Source of the DNA: DSPP01 sp964607165
GTDB taxonomy: Bacteria; Zixibacteria; MSB-5A5; DSPP01
Assembly (NCBI GenBank): GCA_964607165.1
Contig: CAZSIT010000009.1
Span: 1 to 64,000 of the forward strand
DNA length: 64,000 bases
Reading direction: 5' to 3'
Position numbers and translations under genes: made by a program. Shown in pieces: positions 49,925-58,182 of the stretch. The notes beneath the pieces are model-generated. The model was not told the origin of the DNA, ran no database searches, and saw nothing but the letters and a program-made list of their open reading frames with translations. How positions within the stretch are numbered: the first letter of the stretch is position 1; every line of letters starts with the position of its first letter.

Positions 49925-50038
49925 ATGAGTTTACGACATCCAGAAATAAATAAAGACGACCGCGAGATTTTGGAAAAAGAGTTTGTTGTTTATGATGCGT
50001 TGTATGGGTATTACAGAGCAAAGGTAACACAGAAATGA
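49925..50038 (+). pseudogene. Remnant of a second chrB-like gene (3' end)
   Basis: Encodes M-S-L-R-H-P-E-I-N-K-D-D-R-E-I-L-E-K-E-F and on to Y-D-A-L-Y-G-Y-Y-R, corresponding to the end of the 48741-49184 protein (K-D-D-H-Q-I-L-E-K-E-F). The bases from about 49967 to 50015 match closely, with synonymous changes. Only 37 codons remain, so it is a decayed paralogue or a junction trace. The remainder of the 49829-50324 gap has no gene. Confidence 0.6.
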
Positions 50039-50189
50039 AAAAGCGTCCTAAACTCGGGGGTCTTGACAAATGAACAACCGGTTGGTGATTGAAGCCGACC
50101 GATGTCGTGCCCCACTTGAAATTGGGACAGTATATAATCTTCTGATGGCTTGACAGTCGCTTGACGTGTACACCCTTGTACGATACCTT

Positions 50190-50212
50190 GAAATCAAGAT
50201 TTCTTGTATAAT
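50190..50212 (+). promoter_or_regulatory. Promoter with palindrome upstream of the AsmA-like gene
   Basis: A -10-like TATAAT lies at 50207-50212. Its spacer region contains the palindrome GAAATC-AA-GATTTC (50190-50203), typical of an operator. AAGGAGA follows at 50214-50220, far from the AsmA start at 50325, so a short leader peptide may lie between. The -35 is weak. Confidence 0.35.
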
Positions 50213-50324
50213 CAAGGAGAACGAATAAGAAATTTGTGCATCCAAGAACAGGCAAAACAAATACAGGCGATAGGATGTCGCTGCTGGTAGTCGCGGTTCT
50301 TTGCACCATGGGTGATATGCAGGA

Positions 50325-51761
50325 ATGAATGCGAAGAACAAGAAAGTCCATTTCATCCTTGGCGGCGGTGCCTTAGCCCTTGTTCTGGTAGTAGTCATTT
50401 TCGCCCTCGCCTTCGACATAAATTCCTACAGGCCCCGCATCGAGGCCTTGGCCTCCGGGGCGACCGGCCTGGAAGTCAGGATCAATGGGAAGATGAGGCC
50501 CTCTTTCTTTCCCTTTGGCGTATCGGCTAAGGACGTCCACTTTGCCAACAAGGGAGGCGAAATCCTTTCCCTCGAAAACCTCAAAGTAGGGACGGAGTTG
50601 ATGCCCCTGCTGAAGAAGCAACTCAAAGTCACCAGGTGCGAGCTTGTCAAACCTGCCTTCACCATCGTGAAGGAAGCCGATGGAAAATATAATTTTGAAA
50701 GCACTGAAAAGAAATCGACTAAAGGACGGCTGGGGGCAGTTTCCAGTTTGAACGAGTTCAAGCTGTCCAAAGGGGTACTTGTCTATCTCGACAAAAGGAC
50801 GGGCGAAAAGACGGAGTTTAAAGATTTCAATCTGACAATCAAGGACATCTCGATAGGAGATACCTCGGGGGTTATCCTAAAGAACATCGCATTCACGGGA
50901 AACGTGGACTGCAAGGAGGTACGGAAAAGGGACCTCAAAATCGACAACGTCAAGAGTCCTATAAAAGCGGAGAAGGGAGTAATCAACCTCACGCCCCTTA
51001 CCATGGATATCTTCGGCTCGAAGGGTGAAGGCGATGCCACGGCAGACAAGTCGGAAGTCGATGCTGTGTATAAAATAAATTTGAAGGTGTTGAAGCTGGA
51101 CTTCGAAAAACTTGTGGCGACCTTGGGCATAAAAAAGGTTATCGGCGGGAAGGGTGATCTTTATGCTTCCCTGACGATGAAAAAAAATGAAAGCCTCAAT
51201 CTGATGAGCAGCATGGACGGTACTTTTTCTCTCCGGGGAGATAATCTCGTCATGTATACTATGGACCTCGACAAGGTCCTCTCATCATATGAAACGAGCC
51301 AGAAGTTCAATCTCGTTGACCTCGGCGCTTTCTTCATCGCCGGCCCTCTCAGTACCGTTGCGCTCAAGGGGTATCGTTATGGGGACGTTTACAACCAGAC
51401 CCAAGGAGGGCAGGGTACCATCACACAGTTCATCTCCCACTGGAAAATTATGGACGGCGTGGCAGACGCTACGGACTGCGCCCTTGCTACGCACCATAAT
51501 CGGGTCGCCCTTAAAGGCAAGCTCGATCTTGTCAGCGAACGATATGATAATGTATTAGTGGCGCTTCTCGATGACCAGGGATGCGCAAAATTCAAACAAG
51601 GCATCAACGGTCCCCTCGGCAGTCCCCAGATAGGCGCGGTGAGCGCGGTCCAGTCCCTTGCCGGCCCAATCTCCAGTCTTTACAGAAAGGCAAAGCGCTT
51701 TATTCAAAAAGGCAAATGCGAGGTCTTTTATAACGGCGCTGTACAGCAACCTCCAAAATGA
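50325..51761 (+). CDS. AsmA-like envelope protein
   Basis: A 478-residue protein. One N-terminal membrane anchor (about 10-32, A-L-V-L-V-V-V-I-F-A-L) is followed by a long periplasmic domain of the AsmA type (I-N-S-Y-R-P-R-I-E-A-L-A-S ... L-E-V-R-I-N-G-K). AsmA proteins are thought to bridge the periplasm and move or organise lipids; the role here is inferred. Arginine codon AGG is common in this gene and rare in its neighbours, and the gap before it has a different promoter style, which suggests transfer. It is followed by a 160-bp gap to an unrelated gene. Confidence 0.7.
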   Translation: MNAKNKKVHFILGGGALALVLVVVIFALAFDINSYRPRIEALASGATGLEVRINGKMRPSFFPFGVSAKDVHFANKGGEILSLENLKVGTELMPLLKKQLKVTRCELVKPAFTIVKEADGKYNFESTEKKSTKGRLGAVSSLNEFKLSKGVLVYLDKRTGEKTEFKDFNLTIKDISIGDTSGVILKNIAFTGNVDCKEVRKRDLKIDNVKSPIKAEKGVINLTPLTMDIFGSKGEGDATADKSEVDAVYKINLKVLKLDFEKLVATLGIKKVIGGKGDLYASLTMKKNESLNLMSSMDGTFSLRGDNLVMYTMDLDKVLSSYETSQKFNLVDLGAFFIAGPLSTVALKGYRYGDVYNQTQGGQGTITQFISHWKIMDGVADATDCALATHHNRVALKGKLDLVSERYDNVLVALLDDQGCAKFKQGINGPLGSPQIGAVSAVQSLAGPISSLYRKAKRFIQKGKCEVFYNGAVQQPPK

Positions 51762-51850
51762 TTTTCTTTGTACATCGTCAGCGGACTGGATTCTAAATTT
51801 TGGTATCTTAGGTAGGGTCTTTACAACAGTGTCTTGCCAGGAAAAAGTTG

Positions 51851-51879
51851 TTGGCGTATCCGCTCCCTAAGTGTATTAT
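51851..51879 (+). promoter_or_regulatory. Promoter for the porin-like gene
   Basis: TTGGCG at 51851-51856, 17-bp spacer, TATTAT at 51874-51879. The predicted transcript starts near 51886 and includes AAAGGAGGAG (51910-51919) before GTG 51922, which supports that start over earlier in-frame codons. Confidence 0.5.
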
Positions 51880-51921
51880 AAAGTTATGAGGGTTAAAAAA
51901 CCCAATTCGAAAGGAGGAGTA

Positions 51922-52410
51922 GTGCGAAAAGTAACCCTTTCTCTAATTCTGCTTCTGGCCTTTGCGTCTTTGTCTTGGGCGCAGCAGTCGCAGACGGTCT
52001 ATGGCCCGCAGCTGGTCCACCCAACCGGTTTGGGTGTGATTTTAGGGGAGCCGACCGGGGTCTCTTTCAAACACTGGGTTTCCCAGAAGTCGGCCATCGA
52101 TGCCGCTTTCGCCTGGTCTTTCGCCGGGCGGGGCGATGAACTTCACGTTCACGCCGACTACCTGTGGCATACTCCATTGAAATCAGCCGATCCAGCCGTG
52201 CGGCGGACCAGCTTTTATATTGGAGTAGGAGGGCGAGCCCGCTTTGAAAACGATTCCCGCGTTGGCGTCCGTGTACCTATTGGCTTGGCGCACTTTATTA
52301 AGGATGCTCCGCTGGACATCTTTATTGAAGTGGCCCCGATTCTGGACTTGGTTCCGGCCACGGATATGTCCGCCAACGGCGGAATAGGCTTGCGGTATTA
52401 CTTCAGGTAA
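51922..52410 (+). CDS. Small outer-membrane beta-barrel-like protein
   Basis: A 162-residue exported protein. Signal peptide ends about residue 21 (L-S-W-A-Q-Q). The rest is strand-rich with alternating hydrophobic residues and ends with an aromatic-rich strand G-L-R-Y-Y-F-R, typical of outer-membrane barrel C-termini. Motifs such as P-T-G-V-S-F-K-H-W and F-Y-I-G-V-G-G-R-A-R-F-E are seen in small DUF3996-like barrels. Function unknown. Start GTG 51922 is set by the ribosome site AAAGGAGGAG. Confidence 0.6.
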   Translation: MRKVTLSLILLLAFASLSWAQQSQTVYGPQLVHPTGLGVILGEPTGVSFKHWVSQKSAIDAAFAWSFAGRGDELHVHADYLWHTPLKSADPAVRRTSFYIGVGGRARFENDSRVGVRVPIGLAHFIKDAPLDIFIEVAPILDLVPATDMSANGGIGLRYYFR

Positions 52411-52482
52411 ACAACTACCTAAGGTTGTCCTGCAAGGCGAGCTTCTGATTGACTTAACAGTAGTTAAAGCAAAGGAGGTTGT

Positions 52483-53022
52483 ATGCGTAGGATTTTAATT
52501 GGGGGGCTGATTGCAATGGCGAGCGCTCTGGGAATGGGTGGATGCGCCGGTTACGGTTACCGCACCGTCGTGGTGGCTGAAGAAAGTACTCCGGTTTACG
52601 GCGCGCGCGTTTATTTCCGAAACGGGATGCACCTGTACGAGCGGCGGTATTATGACCAGGCAACCGTGCAATTCCAGCTGGCGATTGACCAGGACCCTTC
52701 CTACTGGGAAGCGGATTACTACCTTGGGGATTGCAACTACCGTCTGGGGTATTACGACCGGGCCGTCACCTACTACGACAAGGTATTGGTTTTGCAAAGC
52801 GACCCGGTGTGGGTGACGAAGGTGCAATACAACATCGGCGTGGTTTATGAAAAGCAAGGGAATTACGGGGATGCCCGTTCACGCTACGAACTGGCGCTGA
52901 AGGCCAACCCGGATTACGGGCCGGCTAAACAGCGTCATGCACGGTTGATGTCCAAAAAATTTAAACAGGACAAAGACGAAAACGACCGTGGCCGGGGTAA
53001 AAAGAAGGGTCGTAACGACTAA
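52483..53022 (+). CDS. TPR lipoprotein
   Basis: A 179-residue lipoprotein: signal peptide with lipobox G-M-G-G-C near residues 17-21, then two or three TPR units (E-R-R-Y-Y-D-Q-A-T-V-Q-F ... Y-L-G-D-C-N-Y-R-L-G-Y-Y-D-R-A), and a highly charged C-terminus (K-K-F-K-Q-D-K-D-E-N-D-R). It may act as an outer-membrane assembly or scaffold factor. AAAGGAGG precedes ATG 52483. It follows the barrel protein gene by 72 nt. Confidence 0.75.
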   Translation: MRRILIGGLIAMASALGMGGCAGYGYRTVVVAEESTPVYGARVYFRNGMHLYERRYYDQATVQFQLAIDQDPSYWEADYYLGDCNYRLGYYDRAVTYYDKVLVLQSDPVWVTKVQYNIGVVYEKQGNYGDARSRYELALKANPDYGPAKQRHARLMSKKFKQDKDENDRGRGKKKGRND

Positions 53023-53040
53023 AACGTCGCCCCGATGAAA

Positions 53041-53079
53041 AGCAAAGAAGCGTCCGCCACAGGCGGACGCTTCTTTGCT
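53041..53079. terminator. Strong bidirectional terminator hairpin
   Basis: A perfect 18-bp stem (53041-53058 with 53062-53079) and 3-nt loop lie between convergent genes at 53022 and 53117. The stem includes GCGTCCGCC and ends in T-rich and A-rich arms, so it can act on both strands although no separate U-tract follows. Confidence 0.65.
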
Positions 53080-53116
53080 GGAAACCATCTCACATTATAA
53101 CCACAACTCTCTATTC

Positions 53117-54103
53117 TCACAGCCACCCCGCCTTTTTGTACCAGTCGAAAGTAAGTTTGGCACCTTCGGGCAAAGGATAGCGGGTTTGGTAGCCGAAGGT
53201 TTGCTCGGCTTTGGAGGTTTCACAGGTCCAGAATTTTTGAGATAAATCGACCGCTTTGCCGCGCGAAATCAAAGCCGCTTGGCCAAAGATGTTCGAGAAA
53301 AATTCGTTGATACCGGCGGCGGTGAAAAGAAACCATTTGGGAATTCTTAACGCCCGTCCCTTTTTACCGCAAGAGGCGGCGATGGTCTGTCCTGCTTCGC
53401 GCCAGCTGTAAATTTTCTTTTCGGCTAAAAAGAAAATTTCCCCGGCCGCCTTTGGCTCAAGGGCGGCTTGGATAATACCCTCCACCAAATCGAGGGCACA
53501 GACGATGTTGACGAAGCTATCTCCCGCCCCTATTAAGGGATAAAAACCTCTGGAAGTCAGCGAAAAAAAAGTGAACATTCCTTTGTCTTTGGGGCCATAG
53601 ATGGCCGGGGGACGAATAATGGTTACCGGAAATTTATTCTTGAAAGTCAGCGTTGCGGTTTCCCCGGCGCGTTTGGACTCGCCATAGGGAGTAACAGGCC
53701 GACATTCGTCCGACTCTTTTTTCGGCCTTCCATCCATAGGCGGCCCGGCCGCGGCGGCGGATGAGACATAAAGGAAGCGGGAAAGATTGGGATTTGCAGA
53801 GGCGGCGGCTTCCAGCAGGTTTTTGGTTCCAAGATGATTGGCGCGGAAAAACTCTTCTTTATTACGAGCGCGAATCAAACCGGCACAATGGAAGATGAAG
53901 TCCATACCTTGCACTGCTTTTGCCAAACTCGCGGGGTCGTCCAGCGCGCCTTCGACAATTTGATAACCCGGGAAATCGAGGTTATTTAATTTGCTGGTTT
54001 TGCGGGCTAAAATTGAAACTTCGTACCCTTTTTTGATGAGCGATTCGGCTAAGTGCGCGCCCAAAAAACCGGTACCGCCGGTGACCAGGGCTTTCTTTTT
54101 CAT
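53117..54103 (-). CDS. NAD(P)-dependent epimerase-type reductase, CerR-like
   Basis: A 328-residue extended SDR: G-G-T-G-F-L-G-A-H-L-A at the N-terminus and the catalytic Y-G-E-S-K-R-A near 142. The 3-beta-hydroxysteroid-dehydrogenase-like class includes the bacterial ceramide reductase CerR, which reduces 3-oxo-ceramide. It is transcribed away from an Spt gene and near a bCerS-like gene, which supports this assignment, but the substrate is inferred. Start after AAGGAG. Confidence 0.65.
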   Translation of the reverse strand: MKKKALVTGGTGFLGAHLAESLIKKGYEVSILARKTSKLNNLDFPGYQIVEGALDDPASLAKAVQGMDFIFHCAGLIRARNKEEFFRANHLGTKNLLEAAASANPNLSRFLYVSSAAAAGPPMDGRPKKESDECRPVTPYGESKRAGETATLTFKNKFPVTIIRPPAIYGPKDKGMFTFFSLTSRGFYPLIGAGDSFVNIVCALDLVEGIIQAALEPKAAGEIFFLAEKKIYSWREAGQTIAASCGKKGRALRIPKWFLFTAAGINEFFSNIFGQAALISRGKAVDLSQKFWTCETSKAEQTFGYQTRYPLPEGAKLTFDWYKKAGWL

Positions 54104-54119
54104 TTGCAGGGACTCCTTC

Positions 54120-54148
54120 TTGACATATATTTGACCGGCCTGTAAGAT
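54120..54148 (+). promoter_or_regulatory. Promoter for the Spt operon
   Basis: TTGACA at 54120-54125, 17-bp spacer, TAAGAT at 54143-54148, upstream of Spt and between the divergent genes. Confidence 0.6.
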
Positions 54149-54194
54149 AAAGTTTTCAGTTACTGGAGTGTAGAAAAAAAGGCAACAGGAAAAA

Positions 54195-55376
54195 ATGGAT
54201 CTCTTTGCAAAATGTTTTAAGGATACAAGGGCGGAAGAAACCCAAAAGGCCGGCCTTTATCCCTACTTCCATCCGATTTCGTCCTCTTTGGGCACGGAAG
54301 TGATGATGGACGGGAAAAAGCTATTGATGATTGGCTCCAACAATTATTTGGGGCTGGTTTCCCATCCCAAGGTGAAGGAAGCGGCGGCGCAGGCGGCCTT
54401 GAAATACGGCTCCGGCTGCACCGGCAGCCGCTTTTTGAACGGCACCCTCGATTTACACATCGAGCTGGAGCGCCGACTGGCCAAATTCGTAAATAAGGAA
54501 GCCGCGCTGGCTTTTTCCACCGGATTCCAAACCAATCTGGGCACTATCTCGGCTCTGGTGGGCAAAGGGGACTTCGTCATCATCGACCGGGGCGACCACG
54601 CTTCGATTGTCGATGGCTGCCGTCTGTCGTTCGGCAAGACCATCAAATTTTTGCACAACGATATGTCCGACTTGTGCCGAATTTTATCCAAAATGGATGA
54701 TGATGCCGGAAAGTTAATTGTGGTGGACGGCGTTTTCTCGATGGAGGGAGACATCGCCAAACTGCCGGAAGTGGCAAGGCTGGCCAAAAAACACAAAGCA
54801 AGGCTGATGGTGGACGACGCCCACGCGGTGGGTGTTCTGGGGCCGAATGGACGCGGAACGGCGGAACATTTTGGGTTGGAGAAGGACGTGGACCTGATAA
54901 TGGGCACTTTTTCCAAATCGTTCGCCTCCCTGGGCGGATTTATCGCCGGCGACCGTCCGGTAATTGATTTCATCAAACACTTTTCGCGCGAACTGATTTT
55001 TTCCGCCTCGATTCCGCCGGCGGCAGTGGCGGCGGTCCTTGCGGCGCTCGATATAATTGAAAGCGAGCCGGAACGGCGCGAACGCTTGTGGGAAATTACT
55101 CACCGGATGCACAAAGAATTTAAGGGGATGGGTTTCAATATCGGAGTCACCGAGACCCCGATTGTGCCAGTCTATATTGGCGAGGATTTGGACGCTTTCA
55201 AATTCTGGCGGGCCTTGCTTGATTCCGGAATTTTTGCCAACGCCATCATCTCCCCAGCGGTGCCGAAAGGTCAGGCCTTGATTCGTACCAGCTACACCGC
55301 CACCCACACCGACGAGCAACTCGACTTTGTTTTGGATACCTTCAAAAAACTCGGAAAAGCCTTCGGTATCATTTAA
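54195..55376 (+). CDS. spt: Serine palmitoyltransferase-like PLP enzyme
   Basis: A 393-residue alpha-oxoamine synthase. Serine palmitoyltransferase joins serine and an acyl thioester to 3-ketosphinganine, the first step of sphingolipid synthesis. The N-terminus (M-D-L-F-A-K-C) resembles Bacteroides Spt. PLP-binding features: G-S-N-N-Y-L-G-L near 49, G-S-R-F-L-N-G-T near 78-85, D-D-A-H-A-V-G near 209-215 and the Schiff-base Lys in T-F-S-K-S-F near 240. Kbl (glycine C-acetyltransferase) and BioF share the fold; the neighbouring CerR-like and GNAT genes favour Spt. Cytosolic. It overlaps the next gene by 1 nt. Confidence 0.8.
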   Translation: MDLFAKCFKDTRAEETQKAGLYPYFHPISSSLGTEVMMDGKKLLMIGSNNYLGLVSHPKVKEAAAQAALKYGSGCTGSRFLNGTLDLHIELERRLAKFVNKEAALAFSTGFQTNLGTISALVGKGDFVIIDRGDHASIVDGCRLSFGKTIKFLHNDMSDLCRILSKMDDDAGKLIVVDGVFSMEGDIAKLPEVARLAKKHKARLMVDDAHAVGVLGPNGRGTAEHFGLEKDVDLIMGTFSKSFASLGGFIAGDRPVIDFIKHFSRELIFSASIPPAAVAAVLAALDIIESEPERRERLWEITHRMHKEFKGMGFNIGVTETPIVPVYIGEDLDAFKFWRALLDSGIFANAIISPAVPKGQALIRTSYTATHTDEQLDFVLDTFKKLGKAFGII

Positions 55377-56530
55377 TGCCTGCCCGGCCGACCACCCCAA
55401 CCCAACGGCTAGGGATAGATGTCCGGGAGCTCGCGCCGGGCCGGCTTTCCGAATTCATAAAATTTCCATACCGGTTTTACAAAAACGACCGCAACTGGGT
55501 GCCGCCTTTGATTTCCGAGCGAAAAACTTTTTTCAATCCGGCGAAAAACCCTTTTTTCCAACACGCCCGGGTGCGCTACTTTATCGCCTATTCGGATGGA
55601 AAACCGGTGGGGCGCATCGCGGGAATTCTGAACGAAGCCCATAACCAATTCCATAACGAGAAAGTTTATTTCTTTGGATTTTTCGAAGCCGAGAATGATT
55701 TGGAAATTGCGCGGGCTTTGATGCAAAAAGTTGAAGAAGCCGGAAAAGGAGAAAAGCAGGAGCTTTTGCGCGGCCCGGCGAATTTTTCCACCAACGACGA
55801 AGTCGGCTTCCTGCTTGAAGGGTTTGATTCCCCGCCGGTGGTGATGATGTCCTACAATCCCCCGTATTATAACGAAATGATGGAAAAGTTGGGGTTTTAC
55901 AAGGTCAAAGATTTGAATGCCTACCTGACCGACGAGGAGAACCGCCCGCCGGAGCGTATGGTGCGGGTGGCCCGGAAGCTGAAGGAAAAGGAAAACGTGG
56001 TGGTGCGAAATTTGCGAATGAGGCATTTTGCCGACGAGGTGAAAATCGTCAAAGAGATTTACAACCAGGCCTGGGAAAAAAACTGGGGTTTTGTGCCGAT
56101 GACCGACGCCGAGTTTGAGTACACCGCCCGGCAGATGAAACCGATTGTCGACCCGCATATGGTTTTCATCGCCGAGGCGGACGGCAAGCCGGTCGGCTTT
56201 GCTTTAGCCCTGCCGGATATCAATCAGGTTTTAATCAAGCTCAAAGGCCGGCTTTTTCCCTTCGGTTTTACGAAGCTTTTCTGGCACACCAAAGTCAAAA
56301 GAACCATCAACACCGTCCGCAACATCACCATGGGGGTTATCCCGGAATACCGCAAGCGGGGGATTGACAACATCTTTCATACCGAGACCTACTTTGTGGG
56401 GGTGAAAAGGGGATACACGGTGGGAGAAATGTCCTGGATTCTGGAGGATAACTACCTGATGAACCGGATAGCCGAGATTTGGGGAGCCAAGCTGTATAAA
56501 AAATACCGAATTTGGGAAAAGAAGTTGTAG
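55376..56530 (+). CDS. GNAT-type acyltransferase, bacterial ceramide synthase (bCerS)-like
   Basis: A 384-residue protein with the N-terminal segment P-Y-R-F-Y-K-N-D near 34-41 and a GNAT acyl-CoA-binding region (M-G-V-I-P-E-Y-R-K-R-G-I-D near 318-330). Bacterial ceramide synthases recently described in Caulobacter belong to this GNAT group and N-acylate the sphingoid base or its 3-oxo form. Position directly after Spt (overlap 1 nt) and near a CerR-like gene supports the same role; this is inference. The chain ends W-E-K-K-L. Two of the three steps are thus in one operon. Confidence 0.65.
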   Translation: MPARPTTPTQRLGIDVRELAPGRLSEFIKFPYRFYKNDRNWVPPLISERKTFFNPAKNPFFQHARVRYFIAYSDGKPVGRIAGILNEAHNQFHNEKVYFFGFFEAENDLEIARALMQKVEEAGKGEKQELLRGPANFSTNDEVGFLLEGFDSPPVVMMSYNPPYYNEMMEKLGFYKVKDLNAYLTDEENRPPERMVRVARKLKEKENVVVRNLRMRHFADEVKIVKEIYNQAWEKNWGFVPMTDAEFEYTARQMKPIVDPHMVFIAEADGKPVGFALALPDINQVLIKLKGRLFPFGFTKLFWHTKVKRTINTVRNITMGVIPEYRKRGIDNIFHTETYFVGVKRGYTVGEMSWILEDNYLMNRIAEIWGAKLYKKYRIWEKKL

Positions 56531-56544
56531 CGCAGAAAAAAAGT

Positions 56545-56572
56545 TTGACAATGTTCAATCATAAGTTATATT
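56545..56572 (+). promoter_or_regulatory. Promoter and dyad of the metal-efflux operon
   Basis: TTGACA at 56545-56550, 16-bp spacer, TATATT at 56567-56572. Transcription would begin about 56579, only a few nucleotides before GTG 56582, so the message is probably leaderless. TTGACAATGTTCAA (56545-56558) is an imperfect dyad resembling ArsR/SmtB-family operators and overlaps the -35. Confidence 0.5.
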
Positions 56573-56581
56573 AAATACAAA

Positions 56582-56851
56582 GTGAAGAAAAAACTCCTGT
56601 TAACCTTGTTTGTCGCCGGGCTGTGGCTGGCCAACAGTTTTTACTGCATATGCTGCGAGGAAGACCATTCTCCCTCCTCAAATGAGAGCGGTCCGGAGGA
56701 TTGCGGCTTCTGCTGCGGCCATCAGGTTTTTACGGCTGCGGTTTTAGCAGAAACATCCGACCTTCCACCACAAGAGAATTTTGTCATTGAAGGCCTAACA
56801 TTTTCTGACCAGCTTAATTTCCGCTCGATTTATCACCCTCCTAAGGCTTAA
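56582..56851 (+). CDS. Small Cys-rich exported protein, first gene of the efflux operon
   Basis: An 89-residue protein with an N-terminal signal peptide (about 1-20) followed by a cysteine-rich stretch (C-I-C-C-E-E-D-H and C-G-F-C-C-G-H-Q, six Cys and two His). This suggests a metal-binding periplasmic peptide that hands ions to or senses ions for the CzcCBA pump; relatives are small secreted Cys-rich proteins. Function is not proven. Start GTG 56582 lies immediately after the predicted transcription start. Confidence 0.6.
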   Translation: MKKKLLLTLFVAGLWLANSFYCICCEEDHSPSSNESGPEDCGFCCGHQVFTAAVLAETSDLPPQENFVIEGLTFSDQLNFRSIYHPPKA

Positions 56852-56917
56852 CCAAGCCTTTTCTTGTTTTTCTAATACAGTCGTTTTTTAACTAAATCAC
56901 CCGTTTCTGGAGGTGTA

Positions 56918-58144
56918 ATGTTTAAGGCCTTTGTAGCTTTAGTCATATTCGGTTTTGTATCGGTTGTTCAAGGACAGGAAAAGCCGTCTTTTTCCCTCGA
57001 AGAGGCGGTGGCGGTCGCATTAAAACAGAACCCGGAGATTCTGGCCGCCGAGCGACAAATTGAGCAGGCGCGAGGAAGAAGGTCGCAGGCCTCTTCGCCT
57101 GACCAGCCGGAACTTTCTTTTTCCTGGGAAAAAATTCCCTCCGGCGGTTCCTTCAGCCGGGCGGGGGACCGAATTATTGAAATAGGACAAAATCTGGAGC
57201 TTCCGCATAAGCTCCTTTTAAGAAGAAGCGCAGCCGGCCGGGACGTGGATATCGCCTATGAAAATCTTGAGCGTGCCAAAGTCATGGTCGCCGCTCAAGT
57301 GAAGAAAACCTACTACCAAGTTTACTTTCAGCAAAAACAGTTGGAGTCGCTGGAGTTTACGGCCGGGCTTCTGCGGCAGTTTCTGGAAGCGACGTTGTCG
57401 AAATACCAGGCTGGCGGCCTGGCCTATTTTGAAGTCGTTAGGGCCAAGGTGGAAGTGGCCAAAACGCAAAATGAAATTATCGCCGCCCGGGCGGAGCTTA
57501 CCTCGGCCAAAACAGATTTCAATCTGGCGCTTGGAAGGGCTGGATCGGAAGATTTTGAGTTAACCGACAAGCCGTTTTTTGTCCCCTACGTTAAAAGCAA
57601 AGACGAAACCGTGCGGGAATTGTTGGAAAAAAGCCGTACGCTAAAAATTGCCCAACTGGCCAAAGAGAGGGAGCGCCGAAATTTGAAGCTGGCCCGCTGG
57701 AGCTTGGTACCCGACTTGAAGCTGGCGGGTGGCTTTCAAAGCGAAGCCGGCGGGGAGTTCCGCCCTAACGTGGGGGTTGGTTTTTCTCTTCCACTATGGT
57801 GGTGGGGACCTAAAGGCGGGATTACGGAAAACCGAGCCAGCCTTCAGATTTCCGAAATCCGGCAAGAGGCCTTAAACAGAGTAATAACCGGAGAAATAGA
57901 GCGTAGGTACACACTGGTAAAAGCAGCGGAAAGTCAGATATCCCTCTTTGAAAAAAGCTTGTTGCGAGAGGTGGATGAAGAACTTAAAGCCGGCATCAAT
58001 GCCTATCAATATAATCAAATCGATGCCTTGAACCTCTTGGATATCTACCGCACGTCTAAAACCACCAAAATCGAATACTACAAGGCTTTTTTGAACTATC
58101 TGTCCGCAATTGCCGACTTGGAAATCGCCGGAGAAGAAAAATGA
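56918..58144 (+). CDS. Outer-membrane efflux protein (CzcC/CusC type)
   Basis: A 408-residue TolC-family protein: signal peptide about 1-20 (V-V-Q-G-Q), then two long helical repeat units with heptad patterns (A-E-R-Q-I-E-Q-A-R-G-R-R ... A-A-R-A-E-L-T-S-A-K) and beta strands for the outer-membrane barrel. It forms the exit duct for the RND pump encoded downstream. A GGAGG site precedes ATG 56918. It overlaps the next gene's longest reading by 4 nt. Confidence 0.85.
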   Translation: MFKAFVALVIFGFVSVVQGQEKPSFSLEEAVAVALKQNPEILAAERQIEQARGRRSQASSPDQPELSFSWEKIPSGGSFSRAGDRIIEIGQNLELPHKLLLRRSAAGRDVDIAYENLERAKVMVAAQVKKTYYQVYFQQKQLESLEFTAGLLRQFLEATLSKYQAGGLAYFEVVRAKVEVAKTQNEIIAARAELTSAKTDFNLALGRAGSEDFELTDKPFFVPYVKSKDETVRELLEKSRTLKIAQLAKERERRNLKLARWSLVPDLKLAGGFQSEAGGEFRPNVGVGFSLPLWWWGPKGGITENRASLQISEIRQEALNRVITGEIERRYTLVKAAESQISLFEKSLLREVDEELKAGINAYQYNQIDALNLLDIYRTSKTTKIEYYKAFLNYLSAIADLEIAGEEK

Positions 58145-58154
58145 AAGGTTGTAA

Positions 58155-58175
58155 AACCTTGAGCTTGTCGAAAGG
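58155..58175. repeat. Dispersed palindromic repeat, copy 3
   Basis: The sequence AACCTTGAGCTTGTCGAAAGG lies between the CzcC and CzcB genes and would encode L-S-L-S-K-G if the longer CzcB frame were used. It matches the GAGC...GTCGA design of the copies at 28823 and 44566. Confidence 0.5.
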
Positions 58176-58182
58176 GGAAATT

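Noticed and set aside
49809..50419. Two minus-strand frames in the gap before the AsmA-like gene
   Set aside because: Sequence is low in family-like pattern, lacks a ribosome site, and overlaps the chrB remnant and promoter signals.
58141..58182. Upstream start of the CzcB-like protein
   Set aside because: The extra residues are encoded by a dispersed repeat, and the ATG at 58183 gives a normal lipoprotein signal.
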